Shown here: piece by piece, positions 1 through 7,611 of the stretch | Numbering within the stretch: position 1 is the first letter of the stretch | Layout: the number at the start of each line of letters is the position of its first letter | Source: Haplosporangium gracile | Lineage: Eukaryota; Mortierellomycota; Mortierellomycetes; Mortierellales; Mortierellaceae | Assembly (NCBI GenBank): GCA_015499985.1 | Contig: JAAAUF010000835.1 | Coordinates: forward strand, 4,274 to 18,523 | DNA: 14,250 nt | Reading direction: 5' to 3' | The notes under the pieces: generated by a model | Databases searched by the model: none | Told to the model about the DNA's origin: nothing | What the model saw: the letters and a program-made list of their open reading frames with translations, nothing else | Made by a program: the position numbers and the translations under genes

Positions 1-555
1 CCCCTCTGTCCCTGTGTAGATGTGAATTGAAAACCAGTCTGGACAACGTCCTGATTGCTTGTGTATAGCACAGCGGAGACGACCTCGTTTCGGGCCTTTG
101 CCCCAGAAAGGCATCATCTCTTCAGAGGAAGAGAGATAGCCAAGGACTCATTTCCCACCGCGACAGACGCCTATCCGTCCCTATCCCGTTGGATAACAGG
201 ATAGTGCCTTCTTCGGCAGCTTCAGTCTCTCTTTTTTGAAGGAACGTCACGATTGGATCGATGAGCCATCAATTTGTTTACACCGCCGTTTCGATTTTGT
301 CGAGTCAGAGGAAAAAAACAGAAAAATTTATTTGATGCGGAGGTGCTGAACTGTTGACTGCTAACAATGGCCAGGGTGCAAAGCCAGCCAACAGAATAAA
401 AGGTCGCAGAGGAGAAGGCCCATTTGCTTTCTTGCAACAACTCCCGTTCATTTCAACAACACCTCCCCTTGTTGATCTTACTTTGCACCCTCCCTCCCCC
501 CCCCTGTCCCTCTCTCCGTCTTAGTCTTCCTCTTCCTCACAACAACAAAACAACA
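1..555 (+). promoter_or_regulatory. Upstream region and leader of adenylosuccinate synthetase gene
   Basis: No coding region is supported here. The last 130 bases are strongly pyrimidine-rich (a run of C and CT around 485-530) and then become A/C-rich just before the ATG at 556, the usual look of a fungal 5' leader. An AATAAAAGG stretch near 393-401 is the only weak TATA-like element. Two small hairpin-capable sequences occur: GCCTTT at 94-99 with AAAGGC at 107-112, and the nested inverted repeat at 171-204 listed separately. A minus-strand open frame at 222-440 has low-complexity, non-protein-like composition and was not called. Confidence 0.5.
171..204. repeat. Nested inverted repeat
   Basis: CTATCC at 171-176 pairs with GGATAG at 199-204. 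Inside it TATCC (182-186, shared with a second CTATCC) pairs with GGATA (191-195) around a 4-base loop. It lies about 350 bp upstream of the synthetase start codon. It could be a transcription-factor site or chance; nothing in the sequence decides. Confidence 0.35.
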
Positions 556-2995
556 ATGACCTCACAAAAGTCGGCTGGTATGTCCTCTAAGGGCGTTACA
601 GTTGTTCTCGGTGCCCAGTGGGGCGACGAAGGAAAGGGAAAGCTCTCCGACATCCTCTCCCAGGAAGCCGATGTCTGTGCCCGCTGCCAGGTAATTTGAT
701 CATTCGTTGGATACTTGTCGTCTCGTTTTTACTATACTTTGTTGACATAATGGGACAACGACTAGCAAGACCAACAAGCGATCTGGGGCAAGAAGAAGAA
801 GGAAGAAGTAAAAAGAGGATACTTTGATCTACCATGCATGAGTGAATAATTGAATGATCCTAACAATCCACTTCTTGCAACCAAACTTATTGTGCGATAA
901 ATAGGGTGGCAACAACGCCGGACATACCATCGTTGTCGGCAAAACCAAGTATGACTTCCACATGCTCCCCTCCGGTAAGGATCTCGATAGCAACGAGTAT
1001 CAAGAGTCGCAAGACATGGACAACATTGCGACAAACACAAAGGACCCACTGATACCGGAAGAAGATTTACAACAACTACACAGCAAGAAAAATCGCTGAC
1101 ATTTTTTTTTGTTCGTACCATCAATGTGAATGTGAATAGGTCTTGTGAACGAGAACTGCACCTCTGTTGTTGGTGCCGGTGTCGTTGTCCACGTTCCTTC
1201 GTTCTTCGAAGAACTCTCCAACCTCGAGAAGAAGGGTAAGCTTTCTTTTTTTTTTCTTTTTTCTCAGTCATGCACTGCACCTTCCCTTCCCCCAACAACA
1301 ACAACAACAACAACAATAACAATAACAACGTTTTGTTCAATTGACTTGAACAATCGTGGGTGTTTTTTTATTCCTTCGTTTGTTGTTATTGTTTGTTTTC
1401 TTTTTCACTTCAGTCATATAATATGTATAGGTCCCTACTATTTTTATGATTGTGCAGCCGCTCATCTCCGCTTTGGTCCGCTTGATCCCTTCCTCTAACC
1501 TTCTTCTCCTTTTTTCTTCTTGAATCTCCTTCCTTCCTTCCTTCGCTGCTTCTTCGATCCTTTCAGGCTTGGACTGCACTGGACGCCTCTTTGTTTCTGA
1601 CAGAGCTCACCTTGTCTTTGATATCCACCAGATCATCGATGGCCTCAAGGAGCTCGAGTTGGGTCGTGGAAGGTAATATTTATTTTCTGTGCCCTAAAAT
1701 CGACCCGTTGGTGCGGTCTGTTGTGTTGGGACAACAAGATCATGAGAAAAAAGACAAAAGCGAAACCAGACCAGCAAGCAATGCATCCAACGCCACACAA
1801 ACGAGTCTATCCTCTTTTTTTTTTCCCAGGCGCGACTATAATTCCATGACTCACATCCCATCTCACACATACCTTTTTCACTCATGTTTACTCCCTTCTC
1901 CCAATGTTGTCATGATTATTAGCATTGGAACCACCCGCAAGGGAATTGGCCCAACCTACTCTTCCAAGGCCTCCCGCTCCGGTCTCCGTGTCCACCACTT
2001 ATACAACTTTGAGGAGTTTTCTGAGAAATTCCGCACCCTCGTCGAGAACAAGCACAAGCGCTACGGCGCCTTTGAATACGACGTTGAGGCCGAGCTCGCC
2101 AGATACAAGGCAAGTCTTTTATTCTTACAGATCGCATACTCAATGGACCACAACCCTTTTGACCATCCCAGATGCCAGTTCTATCTTTTGTTCTTGCGCT
2201 ATGGATCAAACCATCCCAATGTCTGTATGGAAGATGCCGTAGTTTATTAACCCATAAATTCTCACTCTCCACAAAAACGAATAGGTGTTGGCAGAGAAGC
2301 TTAAGCCATATGTCATTGACAGTGTCTACTTTATGAGCAAGGCGATCAAGGACAAGAAGAAGGTCCTCGTCGAGGGAGCCAACGCATTGATGCTCGATCT
2401 CGACTGGGGCACCTATCCCTATGTGACCTCGTCCAACACCACCATTGGAGGTGTCTGCACAGGTCTCGGCATCCCACCTCAGACCATCCAGAAGATTGTC
2501 GGTGTCGTCAAGGCCTACACCACCCGTGTCGGTGGCGGCCCTTTCCCCACTGAGCAGCTGAACGAAATTGGCGAGTACCTCCAGCGCGTCGGTTTCGAGA
2601 TCGGAGTGACGACTGGTCGCAAGCGTCGCTGCGGATGGTTGGATATGGTCGTCGTCAACTACTCGACCATCATCAACGGATATACGTCGCTCAACATCAC
2701 CAAGCTGGACATTTTGGACCAGCTGGACGAGATTAAGATCGGAGTAGCCTACAAGGTCGACGGCAAGGTTCTCGAGGGCTTCCCTGCCAACCTGTCGCTG
2801 TTGGAGAACGTCGAGGTTGTCTACGAGACCATGCCCGGCTGGAAGACTGACATCTCCAAGTGCCGTACCTTTGCCGACCTCCCCGTCAACGCTCAAAAGT
2901 ATATCCACCGCATTGAGGAGATCTGTGGAGTTCCAGTTGAGTGGATCGGTGTCGGTGCCGACCGTGACGATATGGTTGTCATTCCCCAGGCATAA
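556..2995 (+). CDS. ADE12: Adenylosuccinate synthetase (six exons, 434 aa)
   Basis: Cytosolic enzyme (EC 6.3.4.4) that joins IMP and aspartate using GTP to give adenylosuccinate, the first committed step from IMP to AMP. Exons by eye: 556-690, 905-974, 1140-1235, 1567-1672, 1923-2109, 2285-2995; the frame is continuous across all joins. Visible motifs: the GTP-binding/catalytic loop QWGDEGKGK at residues 21-29 with catalytic Asp24; GGNNAGHT with catalytic His52; [19 protein letters not shown] just after the fourth intron; [19 protein letters not shown]; the IMP/GTP-side loop [12 protein letters not shown] at about 307-318; and GVGADRDDM at 420-428. Length fits the eukaryotic family. The ATG at 556 follows an A/C-rich leader and gives a short N-terminal extension; Met9 is an alternative start. 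Introns 1 to 4 have GTA donors (gtaatt, gtaagg, gtaagc, gtaata). Intron 5 starts with GCAAGT. The protein call is very secure; the exon ends are secure because family residues flank every join. Confidence 0.96.
1293..1329 (+). repeat. CAA/CAATAA microsatellite in intron 3
   Basis: A run of CAA triplets with interspersed AAT lies within the third and longest intron (1236-1566) of the synthetase gene. The same intron holds a CTTC repeat near 1528-1544 just before the acceptor. Simple sequence; no coding role because it is spliced out. Confidence 0.7.
2110..2284 (+). other. GC-AG intron (intron 5 of the synthetase gene)
   Basis: The exon ends AGATACAAG and the intron begins GCAAGT, matching the donor consensus except for C at +2. 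It ends AATAG before GTGTTGGCAGAG, which encodes [10 protein letters not shown], the expected continuation of the family. No GT nearby keeps the frame. The intron has no stop in the exon frame until TAA at 2248-2250, so unspliced RNA would encode a protein cut at about 244 residues, lacking the [10 protein letters not shown] and GADRDD regions. Confidence 0.88.
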
Positions 2996-3201
2996 AGACC
3001 ATGCACTCTGAAAAAGAAAAGCATGCGAGTGCCCTGCTGTCGAATGAAGAAGAAGAAAGGCGCGCTTGTATATTTACATTACAATCCATTCCATTCCCCC
3101 AACCACAACCACCATTATTTTTACAACAACCAGCTCTAAAATACATAAGACTTCAGAGGGACACGATCCGTCTGCGAATCGCCTCAACGGTCCTTAAACG
3201 A

Positions 3202-3207
3202 AATAAA
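3202..3207 (+). terminator. Polyadenylation signal AATAAA downstream of the synthetase gene
   Basis: AATAAA about 207 bases after the TAA stop, in an A-rich stretch. Position and sequence suit the 3' end signal of the synthetase mRNA. It sits directly upstream of the promoter-like block for the possible small gene at 3339. Confidence 0.5.
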
Positions 3208-3219
3208 AAAATCGCAGAC

Positions 3220-3330
3220 ATAAATAGATATCACGTGCACTCCTTGTTATCGTTTCTAATCTCGTCCTTCAAACCCCTCAAGTACACGGGAAAGCGAGTC
3301 CACGTTGGGGGTCCACGTTGGGCAGGACGG
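3220..3330 (+). promoter_or_regulatory. Promoter-like block with E-box and tandem 12-mer
   Basis: It contains a TATA-like ATAAATAGA at about 3220-3228, a perfect CACGTG palindrome at 3232-3237, and two direct copies of GTCCACGTTGGG about 14 bases apart (near 3299-3325), each with a CACGTT half E-box. CACGTG is the core bound by bHLH factors (Cbf1, Pho4, USF types) in fungi. It lies 10 to 120 bases upstream of the ATG at 3339, which raises the odds that a short gene starts there. Function is inferred from motif matches only. Confidence 0.35.
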
Positions 3331-3338
3331 AATACCCT

Positions 3339-3640
3339 ATGGCGGACTCTTCCGATACATATCCGGCGGGGGGTAACCAAGCCGCATCCGGAAGGAGAAG
3401 GAGGCTGTTCTCTTTCCAAGCGAATAAGAACAGACCGCATCACAACGAGGTAGCTCGGCTTGCCATTATATAGTTCAAGCAAAAGCGTTTTCTTCCGAGT
3501 CCGTGGGCTCGAAGATAGGCCATTGTTCTACGTTCTCCTCCACCATTATGCAGGACCCTGTTCTTTTTGCTGTTATTATTGGCAACACTACATTAGCAAT
3601 GAAGTGGGTTATCACCTTTTTTTTTTGCAGGACCGAATGA
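3339..3640 (+). CDS. Possible small two-exon membrane protein, about 65 aa (unrecognised)
   Basis: Tentative. The frame from ATG 3339 runs MADSSDTYPAGGNQAASG, then a basic stretch (GRRRR), to NRPHHNE ending at 3449. It stays locally GC-richer and more protein-like than surrounding DNA. A donor GTAGCT at 3450 and an acceptor ATTATGCAG ending at 3553 (104-nt intron, phase 0) would join it to DPVLFAVIIGNTTLAMKWV followed by a Phe-rich tail and TGA at 3638-3640. The second exon gives one hydrophobic segment of about 20 residues near the C-terminus, as in small tail-anchored proteins. Without splicing, exon 1 stops at TAG 3471-3473 (44 aa). I do not recognise the family. An alternative is a decayed gene fragment: an IGNT string occurs, but no kinase body follows. 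Needs transcript support. Confidence 0.33.
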
Positions 3641-4404
3641 ATAAGGCATATTAGACGTCGTGTTTGTGCGTGCTTATGTAGGTGAGTGCGTGGGTGCCGT
3701 GTGTTATATTGAGTGCGACATTTGTGGGTAAACATGACGGGTATATGTGCAAAAAATAGATGCTGGGAAGAAAGATATTTACAGCACGTTCAGGGGCCAA
3801 TCTTCAAGGATAGAAAAGTGGCGAAAGATACGGGAACCAGGATAGGGATTAAATACATAGATAGTGAGTGCTTGTGTTTGTCACTAGGCCATAATAGCGG
3901 TAGTCATAGTTGCAAAGAGCAAGAACACAAAAACTGGTTGTTTTGCCCCAACGGCGACAGGACCAATTAGGAAGGAAGAGGTGCTGGAGGAATTGTTCAT
4001 GTTTGACATGTGGAGCCAGGAATGTGTGAGAAAAAGGAACGGGAGTGTGCCAATGGCACGAGCTGGGTTTTATCATTTTTTTTATTAGTTTCTCATAATA
4101 CCATAAAGGTTAGTTACCATACGGCTCCGGTACCCGGTGTTGTCGCACAAACACAAGAACCGGATAAGGAGCACCGATAAAGAGGTAATGAGGATGACAG
4201 AGAACTCAGAGTGAGAATAGGTTTCATTGTTCAGTCCCAATTGCTCAACTGGGTATATGAGTACAAAGCAATTGACAAAAGCGAAGCACATGAATGAACA
4301 CGGTCGTTGCGTTTGCTTCTGCTTTGAACACATGAAACGATGAAAGTAAGAGGCTGTGTATATAAGCAATTACTCATTTTATTTTGAGTGAATGAAGGGC
4401 TCAC

Positions 4405-4439
4405 TTGAGGTTATCGGTCGCTCGTGATGGCGACCTCAA
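4405..4439. repeat. Competing nested inverted repeats
   Basis: TTGAGGT (4405-4411) pairs with ACCTCAA (4433-4439), while GGTCGC (4416-4421) pairs with GCGACC (4430-4435). The right arms share ACC, so the two stems exclude each other. The element is short and function is unknown. Confidence 0.4.
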
Positions 4440-4598
4440 AGCAAGGAAAGTGTCAAGGGTTGTGCACAGACTGGAGAGACGTTGAGCGGCTGCACAGCGT
4501 TGAACTGAAACCGAAAAGTAAAGAAACGAAAAGGCAACGAAAGTGGCATGTCAAGGGCCGCCCATGTGCGTGTTCGCGTATGCGTTCGTGTGTGTGTG

Positions 4599-4640
4599 CC
4601 TGGATGAGTGTCCCTGAATGAGTGCCCCTGGATACCCATC
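4599..4640 (+). repeat. 14-bp minisatellite, three imperfect units
   Basis: Units begin CCTGGATGAGTGTC (4599), CCTGAATGAGTGCC (4613) and CCTGGATACCCATC (4627). The first two differ at two positions and the third diverges in its second half. It is preceded by a GT-rich tract (4565-4598). Confidence 0.6.
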
Positions 4641-5448
4641 TCTGTCTGTCGGTCTATCCACGACTGCACATCCCTCCAATCACATTCGTTTTGGTATAAA
4701 CTGGACTGAGCAAAGAGAAAAGATTACAGCACGAGTGTTATTGATGATGTCGTTCTCGGTCGATTACATAGTAATGATGTCGCCATAGTTGGGCCTTTGG
4801 AATTCACCCCTCTTTGCAGCCACTCTCTCGTTGACATTGGTGACACGACGACATAATGCAGGCACATCATTTTAGTTTCGTATGTCGGTTAGTCTAGCAG
4901 CACTGTTCACCCCGGTTGCGTCGATTAAACACTTCAATTGCTGTCGTCCCACGTTTGTGGGATAGGCAGGGGCCAGACAAAGTGAAAAAAGAGTATCAAC
5001 GATGACGATCATATATGAAAACAGTAACGAGCTGTTCCTTTGCGCATTTTCTCGTGTTTCTTCAGAGGTTCCGCGAAGACCGACACGATCGCGACCGGCA
5101 TTTTGCCTTATTCAGCAATTAAGAATCAAGAATAATGATGATGGTGATGGTGGTGCGGTGCAGTGCTTTGCTCTAGGAACAGGACAGAAAAGGGAGGAAG
5201 GGTTCAATTATTCATCTAGACAGACAAGACCAGAAAAGGAACATAACAAGCAGTGCGCAATGGCGCGAGAGAGAGAGGGCGGGGACGGCGGTCAGGAAAA
5301 GGGAAAAGAAAATTCAAAAAACAAAGAAAAAAAATGACGACATTACAATAGGCATTTGTCACACAAAGAAAACAAAGAACGCAAAGGAATACGCAAATGG
5401 TGTGTGTATATGTGCCACTCATTCTGTCTTTTTTTTGTTCGTTTCACA

Positions 5449-5508
5449 CTGGCGACCGGCCGGGGTAACTGTATCTTTCCCACCGGGGCGTCCACTTCGC
5501 AGGTATGT
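5449..5508 (+). other. Isolated GC-rich patch ending in an ideal 5' splice site
   Basis: This stretch contrasts sharply with flanking poly-T and A-rich DNA. On the plus strand it can read LATGRGNCIFPTGASTSQ and ends CAG/GTATGT (GT at 5503), a perfect donor. On the minus strand two other frames are also open and protein-like. No start codon, acceptor or partner exon can be assigned with confidence, so it is recorded as a possible orphan exon or gene remnant rather than a gene. Confidence 0.25.
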
Positions 5509-6039
5509 CCCAAAAGGCATTTTTTTTTTCCTTTTTCTTCATTGAGGGCGAAACAGGGCCAGAGACAGTTGTGGTGACAAATTATATCAGAAGGTTTTGT
5601 GCGAGATGGGATAGTGCAGAGAGTAAAGAAGTGGGTAATGAATGGAAGTGAGATAGGGGTGTGTTTGGTTATCACAAAGACAACGAGATCGTGGTAAAGA
5701 AAGCCACGATCACTTTGACATGGAAAAAAGAAAGAGAGAATCACAGTGAACTCACAATCTATAGAACTTGGCGCGAAGAAGGTTTTTTCAAGACTAGACA
5801 AGCGAGATATAGAGAGAGAAAGCAGGCAAGCAACCATGAAGAAGGGACGAACACATTGACAAACGTTATAATGCGGTGGTGAAATAAGGATGGCACGATA
5901 GGCGAATGTGGTTGCGTCTTTAGGCCAATTGATACGCGAGGGTGTTTCGATGAGAGAGGGTGGGTGTGAGTGGGAGCTGACAAAACAAAAGGATGGTTTG
6001 TGCGAGCAAAGTGAGTGTGAGTGAGTGGATTGAATGGCT

Positions 6040-6168
6040 ATGTATATAGACGAGAGTGAGTCCAAGGGTAAGGATGACTCTTTTATCTTTCAGAGGGAAC
6101 CACGAATCAGCAGAGGGCAGACAGACACACAGCAGCAGCAACAGCAACAACAGCAGCAACAGCTGTAA
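6040..6168 (+). CDS. Possible small ORF with poly-Gln tail (42 aa)
   Basis: ATG 6040 opens MYIDESESKGKDDSFIFQRE and ends in a run of Gln encoded by mixed CAG and CAA (about 6130-6162), then Leu and TAA. Mixed synonymous codons in the run are a little more suggestive of selection on protein than a pure triplet expansion. However, the ORF is short, the repeat alone could keep it open, and no family is recognised. It lies about 630 bp upstream of the Ecl1-type start codon, so it could also be non-coding promoter DNA. Confidence 0.15.
   Translation: MYIDESESKGKDDSFIFQREPRISRGQTDTQQQQQQQQQQQL
6130..6162 (+). repeat. CAG/CAA (CAR) triplet tract
   Basis: Eleven consecutive CAR triplets, interrupted in pattern (CAG three times, then CAA and CAG alternating irregularly). 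In one frame it encodes Gln, in another Ser and Asn. Confidence 0.7.
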
Positions 6169-6338
6169 CTATGAAAACAGTGGCAACAAAAGGTCGCTCG
6201 GTCGCTTGGTCGGGATCCCCTTCAGGCAGATAGGAAATTGAATGTGGTTGAATGAGTCGATTATCTATCTGGAGTGGTGTGCGATACTCGACTGAATTGA
6301 AAAATAAGTATTTTAGAATACTCTCCTTGACTAATGCC

Positions 6339-6381
6339 TATCGATACAACTGTTGTAATATCGAATCAGATGTATCGAATC
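6339..6381 (+). promoter_or_regulatory. Repeated TATCGA motif upstream of the Ecl1-type gene
   Basis: A palindrome TATCGATA (6339-6346) is followed by two direct copies of TATCGAATC (6359-6367 and 6373-6381), 14 bases apart. They end about 60 bases before the TATA box at 6443. Spacing and position suit a transcription-factor cluster; the factor is unknown. Confidence 0.35.
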
Positions 6382-6442
6382 GCACACTCACCACCTCATC
6401 GCACCATCATATGGGGTCATTTGTCAACCTGCCTTTTATTCA

Positions 6443-6450
6443 TATAAATA
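6443..6450 (+). promoter_or_regulatory. TATA box of the Ecl1-type gene
   Basis: TATAAATA, a full match to the TATA consensus, followed by a CT-rich stretch. It is about 350 bp upstream of the ATG at 6801, implying a leader of roughly 300 nt. Confidence 0.6.
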
Positions 6451-6619
6451 GCAGCTGGCCCACCCTCATTTTATTCTTTTTTTCTTCTTGTTCTTTACTT
6501 GTTACCAAACAATCTTCACCATCTCCACCTTCACCTTCTCGACACTACTACCACTACTACCAACGCTCACCAGCCAACCAAACAACCAACTTAATTTGAC
6601 CTTCTAAGCGTCCTCCTTT

Positions 6620-6709
6620 ATGTCTTCTCTCCGCCTCAACAACTCTTCAACTCTCCTCAGCCTCACTTCAACGAGCACCGCTTCACTTTCCTCACCCACT
6701 ACCAGCTAA
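6620..6709 (+). promoter_or_regulatory. Upstream ORF (29 codons) in the leader of the Ecl1-type gene
   Basis: This is the only ATG between the TATA box and the main start. It opens MSSLRLNNSSTLLSLTSTST, stays Ser/Thr/Leu-rich and ends at TAA 6707-6709, 91 nt before the main ATG. The ATG context is weak (T at -3), so leaky scanning is likely. A leader intron that removes it cannot be excluded. Such a uORF could make translation of the downstream regulator depend on nutrient state. Confidence 0.4.
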
Positions 6710-6800
6710 ATAGCTTTTTTTATATATCACTTTTTTTTTATAACCCCCCAACCAGCCTTTACCCAAAAACACCACTTACTACCCACCAACAACCTACCAA

Positions 6801-7392
6801 ATGGATCTTAACTGGTGCCCCGTCTGCGAACAGCACATCCCCCTCGCCTGGGAGGTAAGGCCCTTTTCCTGCTAATTGTTAATAACTGATAGATGAACAA
6901 TGAAACCATTTAGCAACAAATCGTCCTAACACTCTTCTTTCTTGTTCAACCACTTATCAATCCCGATAGTCGAGCCTTTACTGCTCTGATCGCTGCAAGA
7001 AGGCCGATGCCCTTGCTTCCCAGTCCACTGCGACTGGAGCAGCTGCCAGATACCCTGGACAGATGATGATGGATTCCTTCCCTGGACGCCACCAGCGAAC
7101 CTCAGTCTCATCGCCCTCGTACTCGCCTCTTTCTTCGCCCACTCTTGCTGGTCTCAACTCGACTGGCTCTTCGTCGGGCTACCCTTCTCCACCTACCTCG
7201 CCCATGAGCAACTATGTCTACAACACCACCTCTGCCTACGGCCGTATCTCGCCCGCCTCGTTCTCTTTGGGCCAGCCGGCAGCAGCAGGAGCAACAGGAG
7301 CAGGCTACAATTTGGAGTTGCGCCGCAAATCCTTGACCACCATGGCTGCTCCCCAGTACTCGATGATTACCAAGAAGAGCAACTTCTGGTAG
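6801..7392 (+). CDS. Ecl1-family zinc-finger protein (lifespan regulatory factor type, 158 aa)
   Basis: Exons 6801-6854 and 6970-7392, joined in phase 0 across a 115-nt intron (gtaagg ... gatag). The protein opens MDLNWCPVCEQHIPLAWE and continues SSLYCSDRCKKAD, giving Cys6-x2-Cys9 and Cys23-x3-Cys27, the short N-terminal zinc-binding signature of the fungal Ecl1/Ecl2/Ecl3 family. The intron splits the two Cys pairs. The rest is low complexity, rich in Ser, Pro, Gly and Tyr (residues about 55-110), with RRKSL near 130 as a possible basic-directed phosphorylation site, and ends KKSNFW. In fission yeast, Ecl1-family proteins extend chronological lifespan and respond to sulfur, zinc or nitrogen starvation; a similar role here is inferred. 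The internal ATGs near 7060 are less likely starts because they would drop the zinc site. A strong TATA box, repeated upstream motifs and a uORF suggest regulated expression. Confidence 0.85.
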
Positions 7393-7605
7393 AATCTAAA
7401 GTCTGAGCTTCCTAAACCACATCCTTTTCTTTTCAATTGAATTAGTTTTTTCTTTTATTGCAACACCTGTATTCCTATATCTCCTTTTGAACACAACCAC
7501 AAAAAACAAAACGAGCATTCAAAATTGTAAAATACCCTTGTCTTTTCTTACTTTTCGCTATCCTTTTTGACTTTTTTCGCTTGCTTGTACTATAGACCAA
7601 AAAAA

Positions 7606-7611
7606 AATAAA
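7606..7611 (+). terminator. Polyadenylation signal AATAAA of the Ecl1-type gene
   Basis: AATAAA in an A-rich run, about 214 bases after the TAG stop and preceded by T-rich sequence. It fits the 3' end of the Ecl1-type transcript. Confidence 0.55.

Larger units (their letters stand above)
3641..6039. other. Long intergenic stretch without a supported gene
   Basis: About 2.4 kb in which no frame shows sustained coding character on either strand. The longest open frame (minus, 5343-6065) is rich in Ser, Phe, His and Cys and reads through simple repeats, typical of non-coding DNA. Contents noted: T-rich and GT-rich tracts (3660-3720), a nested inverted repeat at 4405-4439, a 14-bp minisatellite at 4599-4640, GATGATGGTGATGG at about 5135-5149, GA-rich tracts (5260-5340 and 5800-5825), and a GC-rich patch at 5449-5508. 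No tRNA-like A/B box pair was seen. It may hold unannotated UTR or non-coding transcripts. Confidence 0.6.

Noticed and set aside
187..206. GGATAACAGG with flanks resembling the I-SceI homing endonuclease site.
   Set aside because: Only 13 of 18 positions match, with no homing endonuclease or intron nearby; it is part of a local inverted repeat and most likely chance.
1919..2908. 329-codon open frame on the minus strand.
   Set aside because: It is the antisense shadow of synthetase exons 5 and 6, whose codon bias keeps the opposite strand open.
3370..3412. CCGGAAGGAGAAGG with nearby GGTAACC, reminiscent of the SRP RNA S domain.
   Set aside because: The match is only a few bases, flanking helices do not form, and the region reads better as a protein exon.
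3554..3640. IGNT string suggesting the start of a type III pantothenate kinase.
   Set aside because: No downstream kinase sequence exists in any frame and the residues around it do not continue the motif; a hydrophobic segment is the simpler reading.
5343..6065. 240-codon open frame on the minus strand.
   Set aside because: Composition is Ser/Phe/His/Cys-rich from simple repeats, no motif is visible, and it crosses GA/TC tracts; absence of stops is explained by base composition.
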